This document shows positions 9,828 to 20,246 of a stretch of DNA of 64,000 nt, in pieces; the first letter of the stretch is position 1, and every line of letters starts with the position of its first letter. The position numbers and the translations under genes were made by a program. Source of the DNA: Pseudogymnoascus destructans (taxonomy: Eukaryota > Ascomycota > Leotiomycetes > Thelebolales > Thelebolaceae); the NCBI RefSeq assembly GCF_001641265.1, contig NW_020167525.1, positions 124,001-188,000 on the forward strand, written 5' to 3'. The notes under the pieces are model-generated. The model had not been told where the DNA came from and searched no databases. It saw only the letters and a program-made list of their open reading frames with translations.

Positions 9828-10620
9828 ATGGAGGACGACCAAGCTCCTACAACTACTGCTGAACAGCAGATGCAACAACTGTTTGCCTTTATACAAACTA
9901 TAGCAAACGAACTTGAGAATTTGGAAAACACCTTTCAAGCCAACACTTCAGCAACACAATCTTCAACTCAGACACATCATACAGAGCTTCCCACAGCTCC
10001 TCTGGCTATTTCGAGTACCAAACACCAGATTTATACCATGGAGACAGGAGGAAGTTGAAGGGATTTCTTATGCAACTGGACATCTACTTCACCCTCAGGC
10101 CTCATCAGTTCACCTCAGACATTCAGAAGATCTATTTCGCTGCCAGCTACCTCCGTGGATCTGCATTCAACTTCTTTGAGCCATATCTTAGAAGACTTAG
10201 TGGCAACAACCAAAATACCACTACACCTTTGATTACCTCTTATGACCAGTTTCAAGAGGAACTTACCAGGACCTTTGGAGACATCAACGAAACTGCTACA
10301 GCAGAAAGAGAGCTACAGAAGCTATGTCAAAAGACCTCTGCTGCTCAGTATACAACAGAATTTAGGAGAATCACTTCTCACTTGACTTGGAATGAAGAAG
10401 CCTTAGTCTTCACTTACTACCAAGGGCTCAAGAGCTCTATTAAGGATGAACTCAGCAAAGAAGAACGCCCTACAACACTTCAAACGCTTATAGAGAAAGC
10501 TGTCAGACTTGATGATAGGCTTTTTGAAAGAAGAAAGGAGAAGAACCAAGACTGGCATCCAACAAGAAATTTCAACAATTACACCTCTACACCAACTGCT
10601 AAGGACTCAGCACCTGAACT
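9828..10620 (+). pseudogene. Gypsy-A gag (capsid part)
   Basis: Translation begins MEDDQAPTTTAEQQMQQLFA at 9828. A one-base shift near 10010-10045 moves to the frame containing DLYHGDRRKLKGFLMQLDIY and the capsid helices to about 10606 (TAKDSAPE). Normally a zinc knuckle would follow; here the frame runs into the inverted segment and ends at 10654. The product would be a Gag without its nucleocapsid. Confidence 0.8.
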
Positions 10621-11560
10621 TGTCAAAAAGATGTTGGTAGTCTTGGTATGCTAAAGGCAAAATGACCTCCTGAGATGATTTCTCCAAATCTGAAGTAGCT
10701 GCTATCTCCAGGACAGGTTGGAAAGGTTTAACCCATATCAGAGATGATATATCGTCCATAGTTTGGTCAAAATCCTTGATCTGGGACAAGTTTGAGTCTT
10801 GGACCTGAATAGGGGTAACTGAGGCTTGAAGGGTTTTTTCAGTATTGAGCTCAGGATTTGAGCTAAACCCAAGCGATAAATGCTTCCAATTGATAGTTGG
10901 ATCATGCCTTTGAAGCCATGGAAGACCTAGGATGACTGGGTACTTCATTGGTATAACATCTAAAGAGATGGTGTCTGAAAATGTTGATTTTCCTAGGGGA
11001 ATCTCAAGTTTGAGTACTGGGGTGTTGCAGGTAATGGAACCTGAACTGATAGGAGTTCCATCAATGACTCGGAGCAACTCTGGAGTGCGTTTGGGAATTG
11101 TAGGTAACTGGTGTGTCAAGATGAGGTCTTGAGATATAAAGTTGCCTGTTGCCCCTGAGTCTATCATAGCCCTTGTAGACAACACCTGTTGTTTGAAATG
11201 GAGTTGAATAGGGATTAACAGGTGTGTGAGACTCTGAGAAAGCACCATCGACACATCTTTGTTGTCTAGGGGAGAAGTTATAGTCTCAGTTGAAGTTGTG
11301 CCTGCTAGGGATTTTTCAAGTTTTTCAGGAATAGCAGTTGTGACTGTGTCTGAGGCTGCTATATGTTTTGAATCAGCACTCCCCCGTGCTGAATAGCACT
11401 CCTGAATTCTGTGTCCCCCTTTGCCACAGTATAAACAAAGGTTGTTGTCCATTCTGTGTTTTCTTTCTTGAGGGGTAAGTTTACCCCTTTTCAGTTTTTG
11501 AGGGTATCCTGTAGGCTGAGGTGCTGGATTTGCTGTAGATCTCTTTATAGAGGCGTCTAA
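10607..11560 (-). pseudogene. Inverted zinc-knuckle and protease segment of Gypsy-A
   Basis: On the minus strand this segment encodes RMDNNLCLYCGKGGHRIQEC (a CCHC knuckle), then the retropepsin AMIDSGATGNFISQDLI and PVILGLPWLQRHDPTINWKH, ending YQDYQHLFDKF. In an ordinary Gypsy these lie between capsid and RT on the coding strand. Here they are reversed: flipping 10.62-11.56 kb puts the knuckle next to gag and the protease end next to RT (KASILPKHQPYDHEI). Both breakpoints carry the tetranucleotide ACTT/AAGT in opposite orientation (about 10617 and 11558). The segment itself is an open frame of 281 codons, so the inversion is recent. Confidence 0.9.
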
Positions 11561-14500
11561 GTGGCAAAGGCATCAATTCTGCCAAAGCACCAGCCTTATG
11601 ACCATGAGATACCACTCGCAGAAGGCTCAATGCCTCCCTACGGCCCTATCTACTCTCTATCTGAATTAGAGCTGAAAACTCTCAGAGAATACCTAGATGA
11701 GAACCTTAGTTCTGGCTTTATCAGACCTTCTTCCTCACCAGCAGGAGCTCCCATTCTCTTTGTCAAGAAGAAAGATGGCTCCTTGCGTCTCTGTGTTGAT
11801 TATAGGGGCCTTAATGCAGTCACTGTTAAAAACAGATATGCTTTACCCCTTATCCCTGAGCTCATAGATAGGCTCTCTTCAGCAAGGATCTTTACCAAGT
11901 TAGATCTCAGGGGAGCTTATAACCTGATACGCATCAAGGAAGGTGATGAGTGGAAGACAGCATTCAGAACACGCTATGGTCATTTTGAATACCAGGTAAT
12001 GCCTTTTGGGCTTGCCAATGCACCTGCTTCTTTCCAAGCTCTCATGAATGATATTCTAAGACCTTACTTGGATATCTTTGTTGTTGTCTACTTAGACGAC
12101 ATTCTTATATACTCTTTAGACACTCAAGAGCATGTTCTACATGTTAGACAAGTCTTAGAGAAGCTATCTCAAGCACAACTCTTTTGCAAACTTGAGAAAT
12201 GTCTTTTCCATATGTCTCAAGTTGATTTCTTAGGACATAGAATTTCAACAGAAGGCATTCAGATGGACCCTGAAAAGACAAAAGCAGTACAAACGTGGCC
12301 TATTCCTTCCAGCATTAAAGAGGTTCAGTCTTTCCTTGGGTTTGCCAACTATTACAGGAGGTTTATACCAAGATATACATCCTTGGCTTTACCCCTTACT
12401 CAATTACTTCACAAGGACACTTTGTATCACTGGGATAAGACACAGCAAGATGCTTTCGATGCTCTTAAAGGAGAATTTAAAGAAGGGAAAATGTTACTAC
12501 ACTTTAACCCCTTGAAACCTGCCACTCTTGAGACAGATGCCTCAGATTTTGCCATTTCTGGAATCTTATACCAAGCTCCAAAAGACAAACAAGAAGAGCT
12601 ACAGCCTGTGGCATTTTACTCAAGAAAGCTATCAGCAGCTGAACAAAACTATCCCATTACAGACAAGGAACTGCTTGCCATAGTATGTTCTCTAAAGCAT
12701 TGGAGATGCTACCTTGAAGGGGCAAACTATCCTATCACTATTTACAGTGACCATTCAAATCTCTTGACCTTTACAACCACTAAACAGCTCAATCGACGAC
12801 AAGCAAGGTGGTCTGAACAACTAGGAGGTTTTGACTTTGTTATAAAACATGTCTCAGGGGCCAAGAATCAAAGAGCAGATCTCCTCTCAAGAAGACATGA
12901 CTACCAAGATTCTGCTAAAACTAGCAATACAAAGGCTCTGCTAGACTCAGCAAAGCTTATAGCAGCATCTTTAAGCAACCCTAGTACTACAGAGGACTTA
13001 GGGGTAAACTTATCCCCTCAAGACCAAGTTGCCCCCATTACCTCTTCTCAGGAACCAGAGACCTTTAAAGACTATACACCCTCAGCAACACTTCTTAAAG
13101 CATTCAAAGATGCTTACAACCATGATCCCTTTGCAAAAAGAACTTTGGAATACCTCCAGAAGAAAGGTTCCTCTCTTGAGAAAGTTGGACTACAGAATTT
13201 CTCAAAAAATCAGCATGGACTTCTCTTATTCAAGAACTATATCTATGTCCCAAGGGATAAACGATTACAGCTACACCTCCTACAGCAGTTCCATGATGCT
13301 CCAGCTGCAGGGCACTTTGGCTTTGCAAAAACTTATGAACTTCTAACAAGAAAGTTCTACTGGCCTAGTCTAAGGACTACTCTTCAAGACTATATATCTT
13401 CTTGCACTACTTGCAACTTGAACAAGCCTACACGGCAAAAGCCCTATGGCCTCTTGCAGCCTCTACCTATACCAGAACGCCCATGGGACTCCATATCCAT
13501 TGACTTTATAGTCAAGTTGCCTCCTTCTATCCCAAAAGGGGGTGCTACCCCTTATGACTCTATCCTTGTGGTGGTAGAAAGGCTCACAAAAATGGCACAC
13601 TTTGAGCCTTGCAATGAGACTATCAGAGCTTCTGAACTTGCGTGGCTATTCCTCAAGGTGGTCTTTAAATATCATGGAATTCCTGGACACTGGATCTCAG
13701 ATAGGGGAGCAGTTTTCACTTCAAACTTTTTTAAGGAGTTCTCTAAACTCTTAAACATGGAACAACGCTTCTCTACAGCTTATCACCCTCAAACAGATGG
13801 CCAGACAGAGAGACTCAACTCTGTACTTGAACAATATCTAAGAATTTATACAAACTATGCTCAAGACAACTGGGCAGATCTTCTCCATCTTGCAGAATTT
13901 GCTTACAACAACACAGTCTCTAACACCACAAAAGAGACACCTTTCTATGCAAACTATGGTTATCACCCTAGGTTTGAAGTGGCAGAACTGAATTGTCCTG
14001 AAAATTTCAAAAACCCTTCTGCTACTGAAAGAATCATCTACCTTAAGGGCCTCCAGGACTATCTCAAGGTTCAAATACAGCGTGCACAAGACGAGCAGGC
14101 TCAGGCCTTTAACAGGGGGGTGGTTGCACCACAATTCAAAGTTGGTGATCAAGTCTTTTTGTCTAGAAGACATATCACAACTACTAGACCTTCAGACAAA
14201 CTTGATACTAAAAGACTTGGACCTTTTAAGATCACAAGGACTATTGGCAAGAATGCTTTCGAGCTTGCATTACCACCTACTTGGACTATCCATAATGTCT
14301 TCCATGCATCTCTCTTGTCTAAGGCACAAGAAAGTTCCTTAAGACCACTTCAGTCTCCTCCACCTCCTGTTCTGATCTTGGATCAACCAGAATATGAAGT
14401 AGAGTCTATCCTTGACAAAAAGACACTTAGAGGTCAGGACTACTTCCTCGTTAAGTGGAAAGGCTATCCTACAAGTGACAACACTTGGGAGCCTAAGAGA

Positions 14501-14593
14501 AATCTAAAAAATGCATCTAAGCTCATTCTAGAATTTCTTTCTAAGAAAGCCAACTGGCTAAAGGGCAAGCAGACAGCCAACAAACGTCCTTAA
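11561..14593 (+). CDS. Gypsy-A Pol: RT, RNase H, integrase, chromodomain
   Basis: An intact 1,010-codon frame. Reverse transcriptase: FVKKKDGSLRLCVDYRGLNA and the catalytic VVYLDDILIYS (about residue 180). RNase H: ETDASDFAISGIL, then YSDHSNLLTFTTTKQLNRRQ. Integrase zinc finger: HLLQQFHDAPAAGHFGFAKT ... CTTC. Integrase core: DSISIDFIVKLP, SDRGAVFTSNFFKEF and HPQTDGQTERLNSVLEQYL. A C-terminal chromodomain reads YEVESILDKKTLRGQDYFLV then KWKGYPTSDNTWEPKRNLKN. Chromodomains in such chromoviruses guide integration to methylated-histone chromatin (family knowledge). There is no ATG at the 5' end (GTG at 11561) because the protease part upstream is inverted. Confidence 0.95.
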   Translation: MAKASILPKHQPYDHEIPLAEGSMPPYGPIYSLSELELKTLREYLDENLSSGFIRPSSSPAGAPILFVKKKDGSLRLCVDYRGLNAVTVKNRYALPLIPELIDRLSSARIFTKLDLRGAYNLIRIKEGDEWKTAFRTRYGHFEYQVMPFGLANAPASFQALMNDILRPYLDIFVVVYLDDILIYSLDTQEHVLHVRQVLEKLSQAQLFCKLEKCLFHMSQVDFLGHRISTEGIQMDPEKTKAVQTWPIPSSIKEVQSFLGFANYYRRFIPRYTSLALPLTQLLHKDTLYHWDKTQQDAFDALKGEFKEGKMLLHFNPLKPATLETDASDFAISGILYQAPKDKQEELQPVAFYSRKLSAAEQNYPITDKELLAIVCSLKHWRCYLEGANYPITIYSDHSNLLTFTTTKQLNRRQARWSEQLGGFDFVIKHVSGAKNQRADLLSRRHDYQDSAKTSNTKALLDSAKLIAASLSNPSTTEDLGVNLSPQDQVAPITSSQEPETFKDYTPSATLLKAFKDAYNHDPFAKRTLEYLQKKGSSLEKVGLQNFSKNQHGLLLFKNYIYVPRDKRLQLHLLQQFHDAPAAGHFGFAKTYELLTRKFYWPSLRTTLQDYISSCTTCNLNKPTRQKPYGLLQPLPIPERPWDSISIDFIVKLPPSIPKGGATPYDSILVVVERLTKMAHFEPCNETIRASELAWLFLKVVFKYHGIPGHWISDRGAVFTSNFFKEFSKLLNMEQRFSTAYHPQTDGQTERLNSVLEQYLRIYTNYAQDNWADLLHLAEFAYNNTVSNTTKETPFYANYGYHPRFEVAELNCPENFKNPSATERIIYLKGLQDYLKVQIQRAQDEQAQAFNRGVVAPQFKVGDQVFLSRRHITTTRPSDKLDTKRLGPFKITRTIGKNAFELALPPTWTIHNVFHASLLSKAQESSLRPLQSPPPPVLILDQPEYEVESILDKKTLRGQDYFLVKWKGYPTSDNTWEPKRNLKNASKLILEFLSKKANWLKGKQTANKRP

Positions 14594-14604
14594 AAGGGGG
14601 ATCA

Positions 14605-15540
14605 TGTCATACTGACATTCGTTGCACTCAGTTTGCTATCAAACTCAAGAGCAAACTTAGAAATCTCCTCCTCAAACCTACAAGTCACCATACATATCTT
14701 GGCTTATCACACCAACAACAGAAGCAATACTACTCAACGATTGCTGCAAACTCTTCTACTACATCTGTTTATGCTACATACATCACGGCATATCATTTGG
14801 ACACTCATTGAACAAGTTATTAAGAAAATCTCCTCCTTAAGGGGGTGGGCCAATACTACCACATGGCATATCTCTACCAACTAGAGGCCTAGGAACATGA
14901 ACGATAGCTCTAGAAGCTTCTACAACCCTCTATGATTCATTACACGTCATCGCTCCTTAGTTACCCACAAGATTGGTTAAGTTATGACATAATTTGTCTA
15001 TAGGTACTCTGACCTTGGACCTCCTTTTCACTTCCTATAGGCTAGGAACCCAAGAGATGGTTCTATGGGATTCTCTTACGTTCACTACATGATTAGCAAG
15101 CTAGTTGTGGGTCGCACTTGATTTCTAATACATTTACCAAGCCTGGTTAGTCATGGAAAGTCATGGAAAATAAGAGAACTACACTCCTTTGGCATAAATA
15201 GGATTGCCCTTTCCTTAAGAAAGGGCAAGCAGGCAATACAGTAAATCGACTAGCACATACTTCTACGTCTTTTCCAAGCTTCCAAGCATTGATCTTGTTA
15301 TTCTCTGTTTTTGAAAAGTCAGTGAGGTGCTAACCTCTGACTTACCCCTGAGTTCTCAGACTCAACATTTGTTGCAACTTGTCTAAACCACTTCACCACA
15401 TCATACACCTGATTGCTGCATTGTGGAATAGTCTAAGCTACAACCCTTTGGCTCTGTTTCCTAAGACAGTGTGTTGTCTTAGTAAATTCATCCCTTCCTT
15501 GGGTGGCTAGATTCTCATATCTGGTGCACCCACCATTACA
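14605..15540 (+). repeat. Gypsy-A 3' LTR
   Basis: 936 bp, nearly identical to the 5' LTR, preceded by the polypurine tract at 14594-14602. It is followed by the second copy of GATAC and then the continuation of Gypsy-B gag. Confidence 0.93.
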
Positions 15541-15830
15541 GATACGGCAAAGGCATCGGCGTCGAAGCCAACTCGAGCCACACCCGCTCTGTTCACCCGA
15601 ACCGCGTTCCTCCCCAAGCCAGCCATACCGGAACGTGTGAGAACCAAAGTCCCTGCGCCCTCAGGGAACTGTTTCAAGTGTGCAAGCCCAGCCATTTCCA
15701 GGACAAATGCCCCCTTAACGCTACTATCAAGGAAATTGACCGTAACGACCCCGACAGAAGAACAATGGGAAGAAGCCGTGGAACTTCAATCGGATGTGTC
15801 CCTCGAGGAAAACGATGAGGCCTAGGAGAA
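15541..15830 (+). pseudogene. Gypsy-B gag, C-terminal part with zinc knuckle
   Basis: This continues the Gypsy-B gag after the Gypsy-A insertion (residues TAKASASKPTRATPALFTRT). The knuckle region reads CFKC in one frame and KPSHFQDKCP in the next, so one inserted or lost base disrupts the CCHC motif. The frame ends near 15825. Confidence 0.65.
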
Positions 15831-15926
15831 GGCTCCTTCCTAGGTCTACGCAAATGTGACCTGCGAGGACTAGACTTACGAGAACTCCTGGGAGGCACCC
15901 AGTTCTTAGTCGACACAACCCTGAGT

Positions 15927-17680
15927 ATGAATGGACTCGGGGTGCAAACGAAGTCCCTAGCAGACACAGGAGTAAATGGCTACCTCGTCATTAACAAGCC
16001 TTTCGCAATACGACTGTCAAAAGCGCTTCAGAGCCCCATACGGAAACTACCCTACTCTGTACCCATACGTGGATTTCAGTGCAAAATCCAAGGCCACGTA
16101 TCGGAGTATATTCGGTTACACTTAACAGTCGAAGGACGCCGGATATATAATTGCCCCTTTGTACTCCTGGACCTCGGAGCACAAGATGTGATAATTGGGA
16201 AGAAGCTTTTCAGCCGCTTCCAGATACTACTCGACTCTGCAAAGAGCCGGTTAGTATGGCCAAAGGAGTACCGACTCCTAGCTGGAGCAAGGAGATCACC
16301 TTGCCCTACCACTCACGCGAAATGTCCATTAAACATCCTGCATACCAGTCGGATGCGAATCGCCGGGATTCTGCAATCCACCGCGAAGACAGACGCCACG
16401 CAGGTGGACGTTCGATGGAAATGAAAGTGATAAATTCCGACTACAAAGAGATCACTGATACGCCATCGAACCCACTACAAAACCAGGAGGTTTCTCCCCC
16501 ACCGCAGAAAACCCTAGTACATAGGTTTATGCCCATCCATATATGCGAAATCAGTGCAAATGCTTTACACCATGAGATGATGCGAAACGACTCCGAGTTT
16601 TTTCAGACTAGCATCTACGAAATCGATCAGATCAGTCATGAAAAGGAGTTGGTAGAGGAGGAAGAAATGCTCCGCCTCATCCAGCAGAAGCTTCCGCATA
16701 CGAACCGGAAATACACCGATGTCTTTTCGAAGTTGGAATCGGATCGAATTCCCCACCACCGCATATACGACCACAAGATACAGCTCGAAGCCCCTTTACC
16801 AAACGCTTTCTCCCCGTTATATCGACAGGGCACCGAAGAGCTTAAGGCGATCAAGCAATACCTGTTAGAGAACCTAGAGAAAGGCTTCATCATCAACAGC
16901 AACAGCCCCTTCGCATCCCCTATCCTATTCGTAAAGAAAGCAGATGGCAAATTAAGATTTTGCATCGATTACCAGAAGTTAAATGGTCTCACCTGGAACG
17001 ATCCCTACCCCATTCCGCGTATCGACGAACTATTAGGATGGGTGTCGAAAGCAAAAATCTTCACGAAGCTAGATATCAGACAAGCCTTCCATCGCATACA
17101 GATGCACCCCGACTCAGAAGAGTACACTACCTTTCGGACTCGCTATGGAACCTACAAATGCAAAGTGTTGCCGTTTGGCCTGATGAACGGTCCCGCAACC
17201 TATCAGCGGTATATGAACAATGTCCTAATGCAATATTTGGACGACTTCTGTACTGCATACTTAGACGACATCCTAATCTATTCCGAGGACCCTACGGAAC
17301 ACGTAGACCATGTGCATAAGGTCCTACAGCATCTGCAGGAAGCCGGACTTCAAGCCGATATAAAGAAATGCGAATTCAATGTTACCCGGACGAAGTACTT
17401 AGGATATATCCTTACTACTTCTGGTGTCGAAGCGGACCCTGATAAGATCGAGCCCCTTCGCAACTGGATCCGACCGACTACCGTTACAGGTGTGAAGTCC
17501 TACCTAGGGTTTTGTGGCTTCTACCGGCAATTCATTCCAGATTTCGGCAAAATAGCAAAGCCCCTCACAACTATCACTAGTCCCTCGGAGCCGTTCCGGT
17601 GGACAGACGAATGTGAGGATGCGTTCGAGTTTGCGACAACAACTTTTAGCGGTACAGGCACTTCACCACTTCAACCCTGA
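15927..17680 (+). pseudogene. Gypsy-B protease and reverse transcriptase
   Basis: The protease motif ADTGVNGYLVINKP occurs in the frame from 15927. A shift to the overlapping frame 16151-17680 gives linker sequence and then RT. RT shows ILFVKKADGKLRFCIDYQKL, then the palm motif YLDDFCTAYLDDILIYSED and the thumb LGYILTTSGVEADPDKIEPL. RT itself is unbroken. A further shift at about 17640 leads to RNase H. Confidence 0.8.
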
Positions 17681-17982
17681 ATTGCCTACGAAGCTGGAGA
17701 CTGACTCCTCTGATGGAGTGGTAGCTGGTGTCCTGTCTCAAGAACACCCTGACAAGCGATGGTACCCAGTAAGCTTCTACAGTCACGTCCTATCCAGACA
17801 TGAGATCAACTGGGAGATCCATGACAAGGAACTATTCGCAATTGTGAAAGCCTTTGGAATATGGAGGCCCGAGTTGGCTTCGGTACGCCACCGAGTTGAC
17901 GTCTACACTGATCACCGTTCGTTGCAAAATTTCGTGTGTACCAGGATTCTCACAGCGAAACAGGTTCGGTGGATAAGCTACT
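17613..17982 (+). pseudogene. Gypsy-B RNase H, N-terminal part
   Basis: Residues ETDSSDGVVAGVLSQEHP, then HDKELFAIVKAFGIWRPELA and YTDHRSLQNF. It is interrupted at 17983 by a solo LTR and continues at 18941. Confidence 0.75.
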
Positions 17983-18940
17983 TGTAATGGTGGGTGCACC
18001 AGATGTGAGAATCTAGCCACCCAAGGAAGGGATGAATTTACTAAGACAACACACTGTCTTAGAAAACAGAGCCAAAGGGTCATAGCTTAGACTATTCCAC
18101 AACGCAGCAATCAGGTGTGTGATGTAGTGAAGTGGTTCAGACAAGTTGCAACAAATGTTGAGTCTGGGAACTCAGGGGTAAGTCAGAGGTTAACACCTCA
18201 TTGACTTTTCAGAAACAAGGAGTAACAAGATGAATGCTTGGAAGCTTGGAAAAGACGTGGAAGTATGTGATAGTCGATTTACTGTATTGTCTGCTTGCCC
18301 TTTCTTAAGGAAAGGGCAATCCTATTTATGCTAAAGGAGTGTAGTTCTCTCATTTTCCAAGACTTTCCATGACTAACCAGGCTTGGTAACTGTAGTCGAT
18401 GTAAGAGAATCCCATAGAACCATCTCTTAGGTTCGTAGCCTATAGGAAGTAAAAGGAGGTCCAAGGTCAGAGTACCCCTATAGACAAATTATGTCATAGA
18501 CAAATTATGTCATAGACAAATTATGTCATAGACAAATTATGTCATAGACAAATTATGTCATAACTTAACCAATCTTGTGGGTAACTAAAGAGCGATGACA
18601 TGTAATGAATCATAGAGGTTCGTAGGAGCTTTTAGAGCTATCGTTCATGCTCCTAGGCCTCTAGTTGGTAGAGATATGTCATGTGGTAGTATGAGTGATG
18701 TCATGTAATGAATCATAGAGGGTTGTAGAGATATGCTATGTGGTAATATCGGCCCAGTAACTAAGGAGCGATGACGTGTAATGAATCATAGATGGTTGTA
18801 GCAATCGTTGAGTAGTATTGCTCTTGTTGTTGGTGTGATAAGCCAAAATATGTATAGTGACTTGTAGGTTTGAGGAGGAGATTTCCAAGTTTGCTCTTGA
18901 GTTTGATAGCAAACTGAGTGCAACGAATGTCAGTATGACA
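17983..18940 (-). mobile_element. Solo Gypsy-A-type LTR, TSD CTACT
   Basis: A single LTR in minus orientation (plus-strand start TGTAATGGTGGGTGCACC, end GTCAGTATGACA). It is flanked by CTACT at 17978-17982 and 18941-18945. It splits the Gypsy-B RNase H. A perfect target repeat with one LTR means an element inserted here and then recombined between its own LTRs. Confidence 0.92.
18481..18560. repeat. Tandem repeat, 5 x 16 bp inside the solo LTR
   Basis: The unit TAGACAAATTATGTCA occurs five times exactly. The other copies of this LTR in the window have it once. It is a local replication-slippage expansion. Confidence 0.95.
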
Positions 18941-19066
18941 CTACTCTCCGACTTCAATTTCTGCATCACGTACACCGCAGGCAAAAATAATCAGAAGGCT
19001 GATATTCTGAGCCGAAGAGACCTGTTTATCAAATGGATATACCGATTCAGACACACTCTGGAGTGA
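18941..19066 (+). pseudogene. Gypsy-B RNase H end joined to integrase by deletion
   Basis: After the solo LTR the frame continues LLSDFNFCITYTAGKNNQKA and DILSRR, the end of RNase H. Within about 20 codons the sequence passes to the middle of the integrase core (SDRGPQF at 19070). The integrase zinc finger and first catalytic Asp, roughly 250 codons, are deleted. Confidence 0.7.
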
Positions 19067-20072
19067 TTGTAAGCGACCGCGGACCCCAATTTGTATCATC
19101 CTTTTGGCAGGAGTTCTGTCGAATTATCAGTGTTAAGGTTAAGCTGTCGACTGCCTATCATAAGCAGACCGACGGGCAGACGGAAATCATGAACCGATAC
19201 ATCGATCAGAGGCTGAGGCCTTTCATATCCCATTATCAGGATAACTGGAGCGAGCTCATCCCCATAATGGACCGCGTGCAAATGACACTCCCCCACGCAT
19301 CCATGGCATGACCCCCTACTGACTCAAGTACGGAACCGATCCGCGTACGAGTTGGGATTGGAACACTCTGAAAAGCACCAACCCCCGGGAGACCCTAAAC
19401 CGAGAGGAAGCCAAGGCGGTGGCAGACCAAATGCATACTGCATGGGTCCACGCAAAGGAAAACATGGCAAAGGCACAAGAGGAAATGTCTAAGCACGCGA
19501 ATCGACGCCGAAGGGCCATCGACTGGGACGTAGGAGATAGAGTGTACCTATCGACCAAAAATTTGAAAAACTCTCGTCCTAGCCGCAAGCTGGGCCAACA
19601 ATGGGTCGGACCATATACGGTGGTGGAACGGATTGGGCACGCATTTCGATTGGAACTACCTAGCGGTTCTCAAATACACGATGTGTTCTCACCAGACGTA
19701 CTTATGAAGGATCCGAACAATCCCCTACCTGGTCAGGATCCGCCTGAGCCTAGCAGCGAAGTGATAGATGGCGTAGAGGAATGGGAAGTGAAAAAGATCC
19801 TCGCCGTAAGGGTCCACCGGAAGCAACTACAATACCGGGTTAGTTGGGTCGGATACGATCCGGACCCGGAGTGGTACCCAGCGTCAAACTTCATGAACTC
19901 TCCCCAGAAACTCAGGGAGTTTCATACGGAATACCCAGACTTACCAGGTCCACCTCACGAACTACTAGGAGGTGTTACGGCAGGGGAGACGGGAAAGGAA
20001 CAAAACTACGATCACGGAGGGAAAGACAAAGCGGAAGAAACAGAGTCGTTGCTGTCTGCGACTCTAAACTAA
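19033..20072 (+). pseudogene. Gypsy-B integrase C-terminal half and chromodomain
   Basis: Two frames: 19033-19311 with VSDRGPQFVSSFWQEFCRII and KQTDGQTEIMNRYIDQRL, then after a shift 19419-20072. The second has the GPF-type module YLSTKNLKNSRPSRKLGQQW, VGPYTVVERIGHAFRLELPS, and the chromodomain EWEVKKILAVRVHRKQLQYR, then VSWVGYDPDPEWYPASNF. The second frame is well preserved up to its TAA. Confidence 0.8.
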
Positions 20073-20246
20073 ATATACCCTCCGAGCCAGGGCGCACTCA
20101 CCACCGTAACCCTTGCGGGAGCCACCCTTCCCAAACGTCTCACCGGCGTCGCAACAAGCGGCTACCACCATGAGAGACGAAGGGTCGAAGTGACCCCACG
20201 CGAAGGGCCAGGCCCGAGTCCCCTCCGACACAAGGTCTTCCCCCAC

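Larger units (their letters stand above)
8841..15540 (+). mobile_element. Gypsy-A, full-length chromodomain LTR retrotransposon, TSD GATAC
   Basis: Complete structure: LTRs at 8841-9775 and 14605-15540 begin TGTCATACTGAC and end CCACCATTACA. A purine tract AAAAGGGGG sits before the 3' LTR, and the 5-bp target duplication GATAC lies at 8836-8840 and 15541-15545. The LTRs are nearly identical by eye, so the insertion is young. Pol is one intact 1,010-codon ORF. Gag has one frameshift, and the zinc-knuckle/protease segment between gag and RT is inverted onto the minus strand. As it stands the copy could not make a normal Gag-Pol. It is nested in Gypsy-B gag. Confidence 0.95.
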
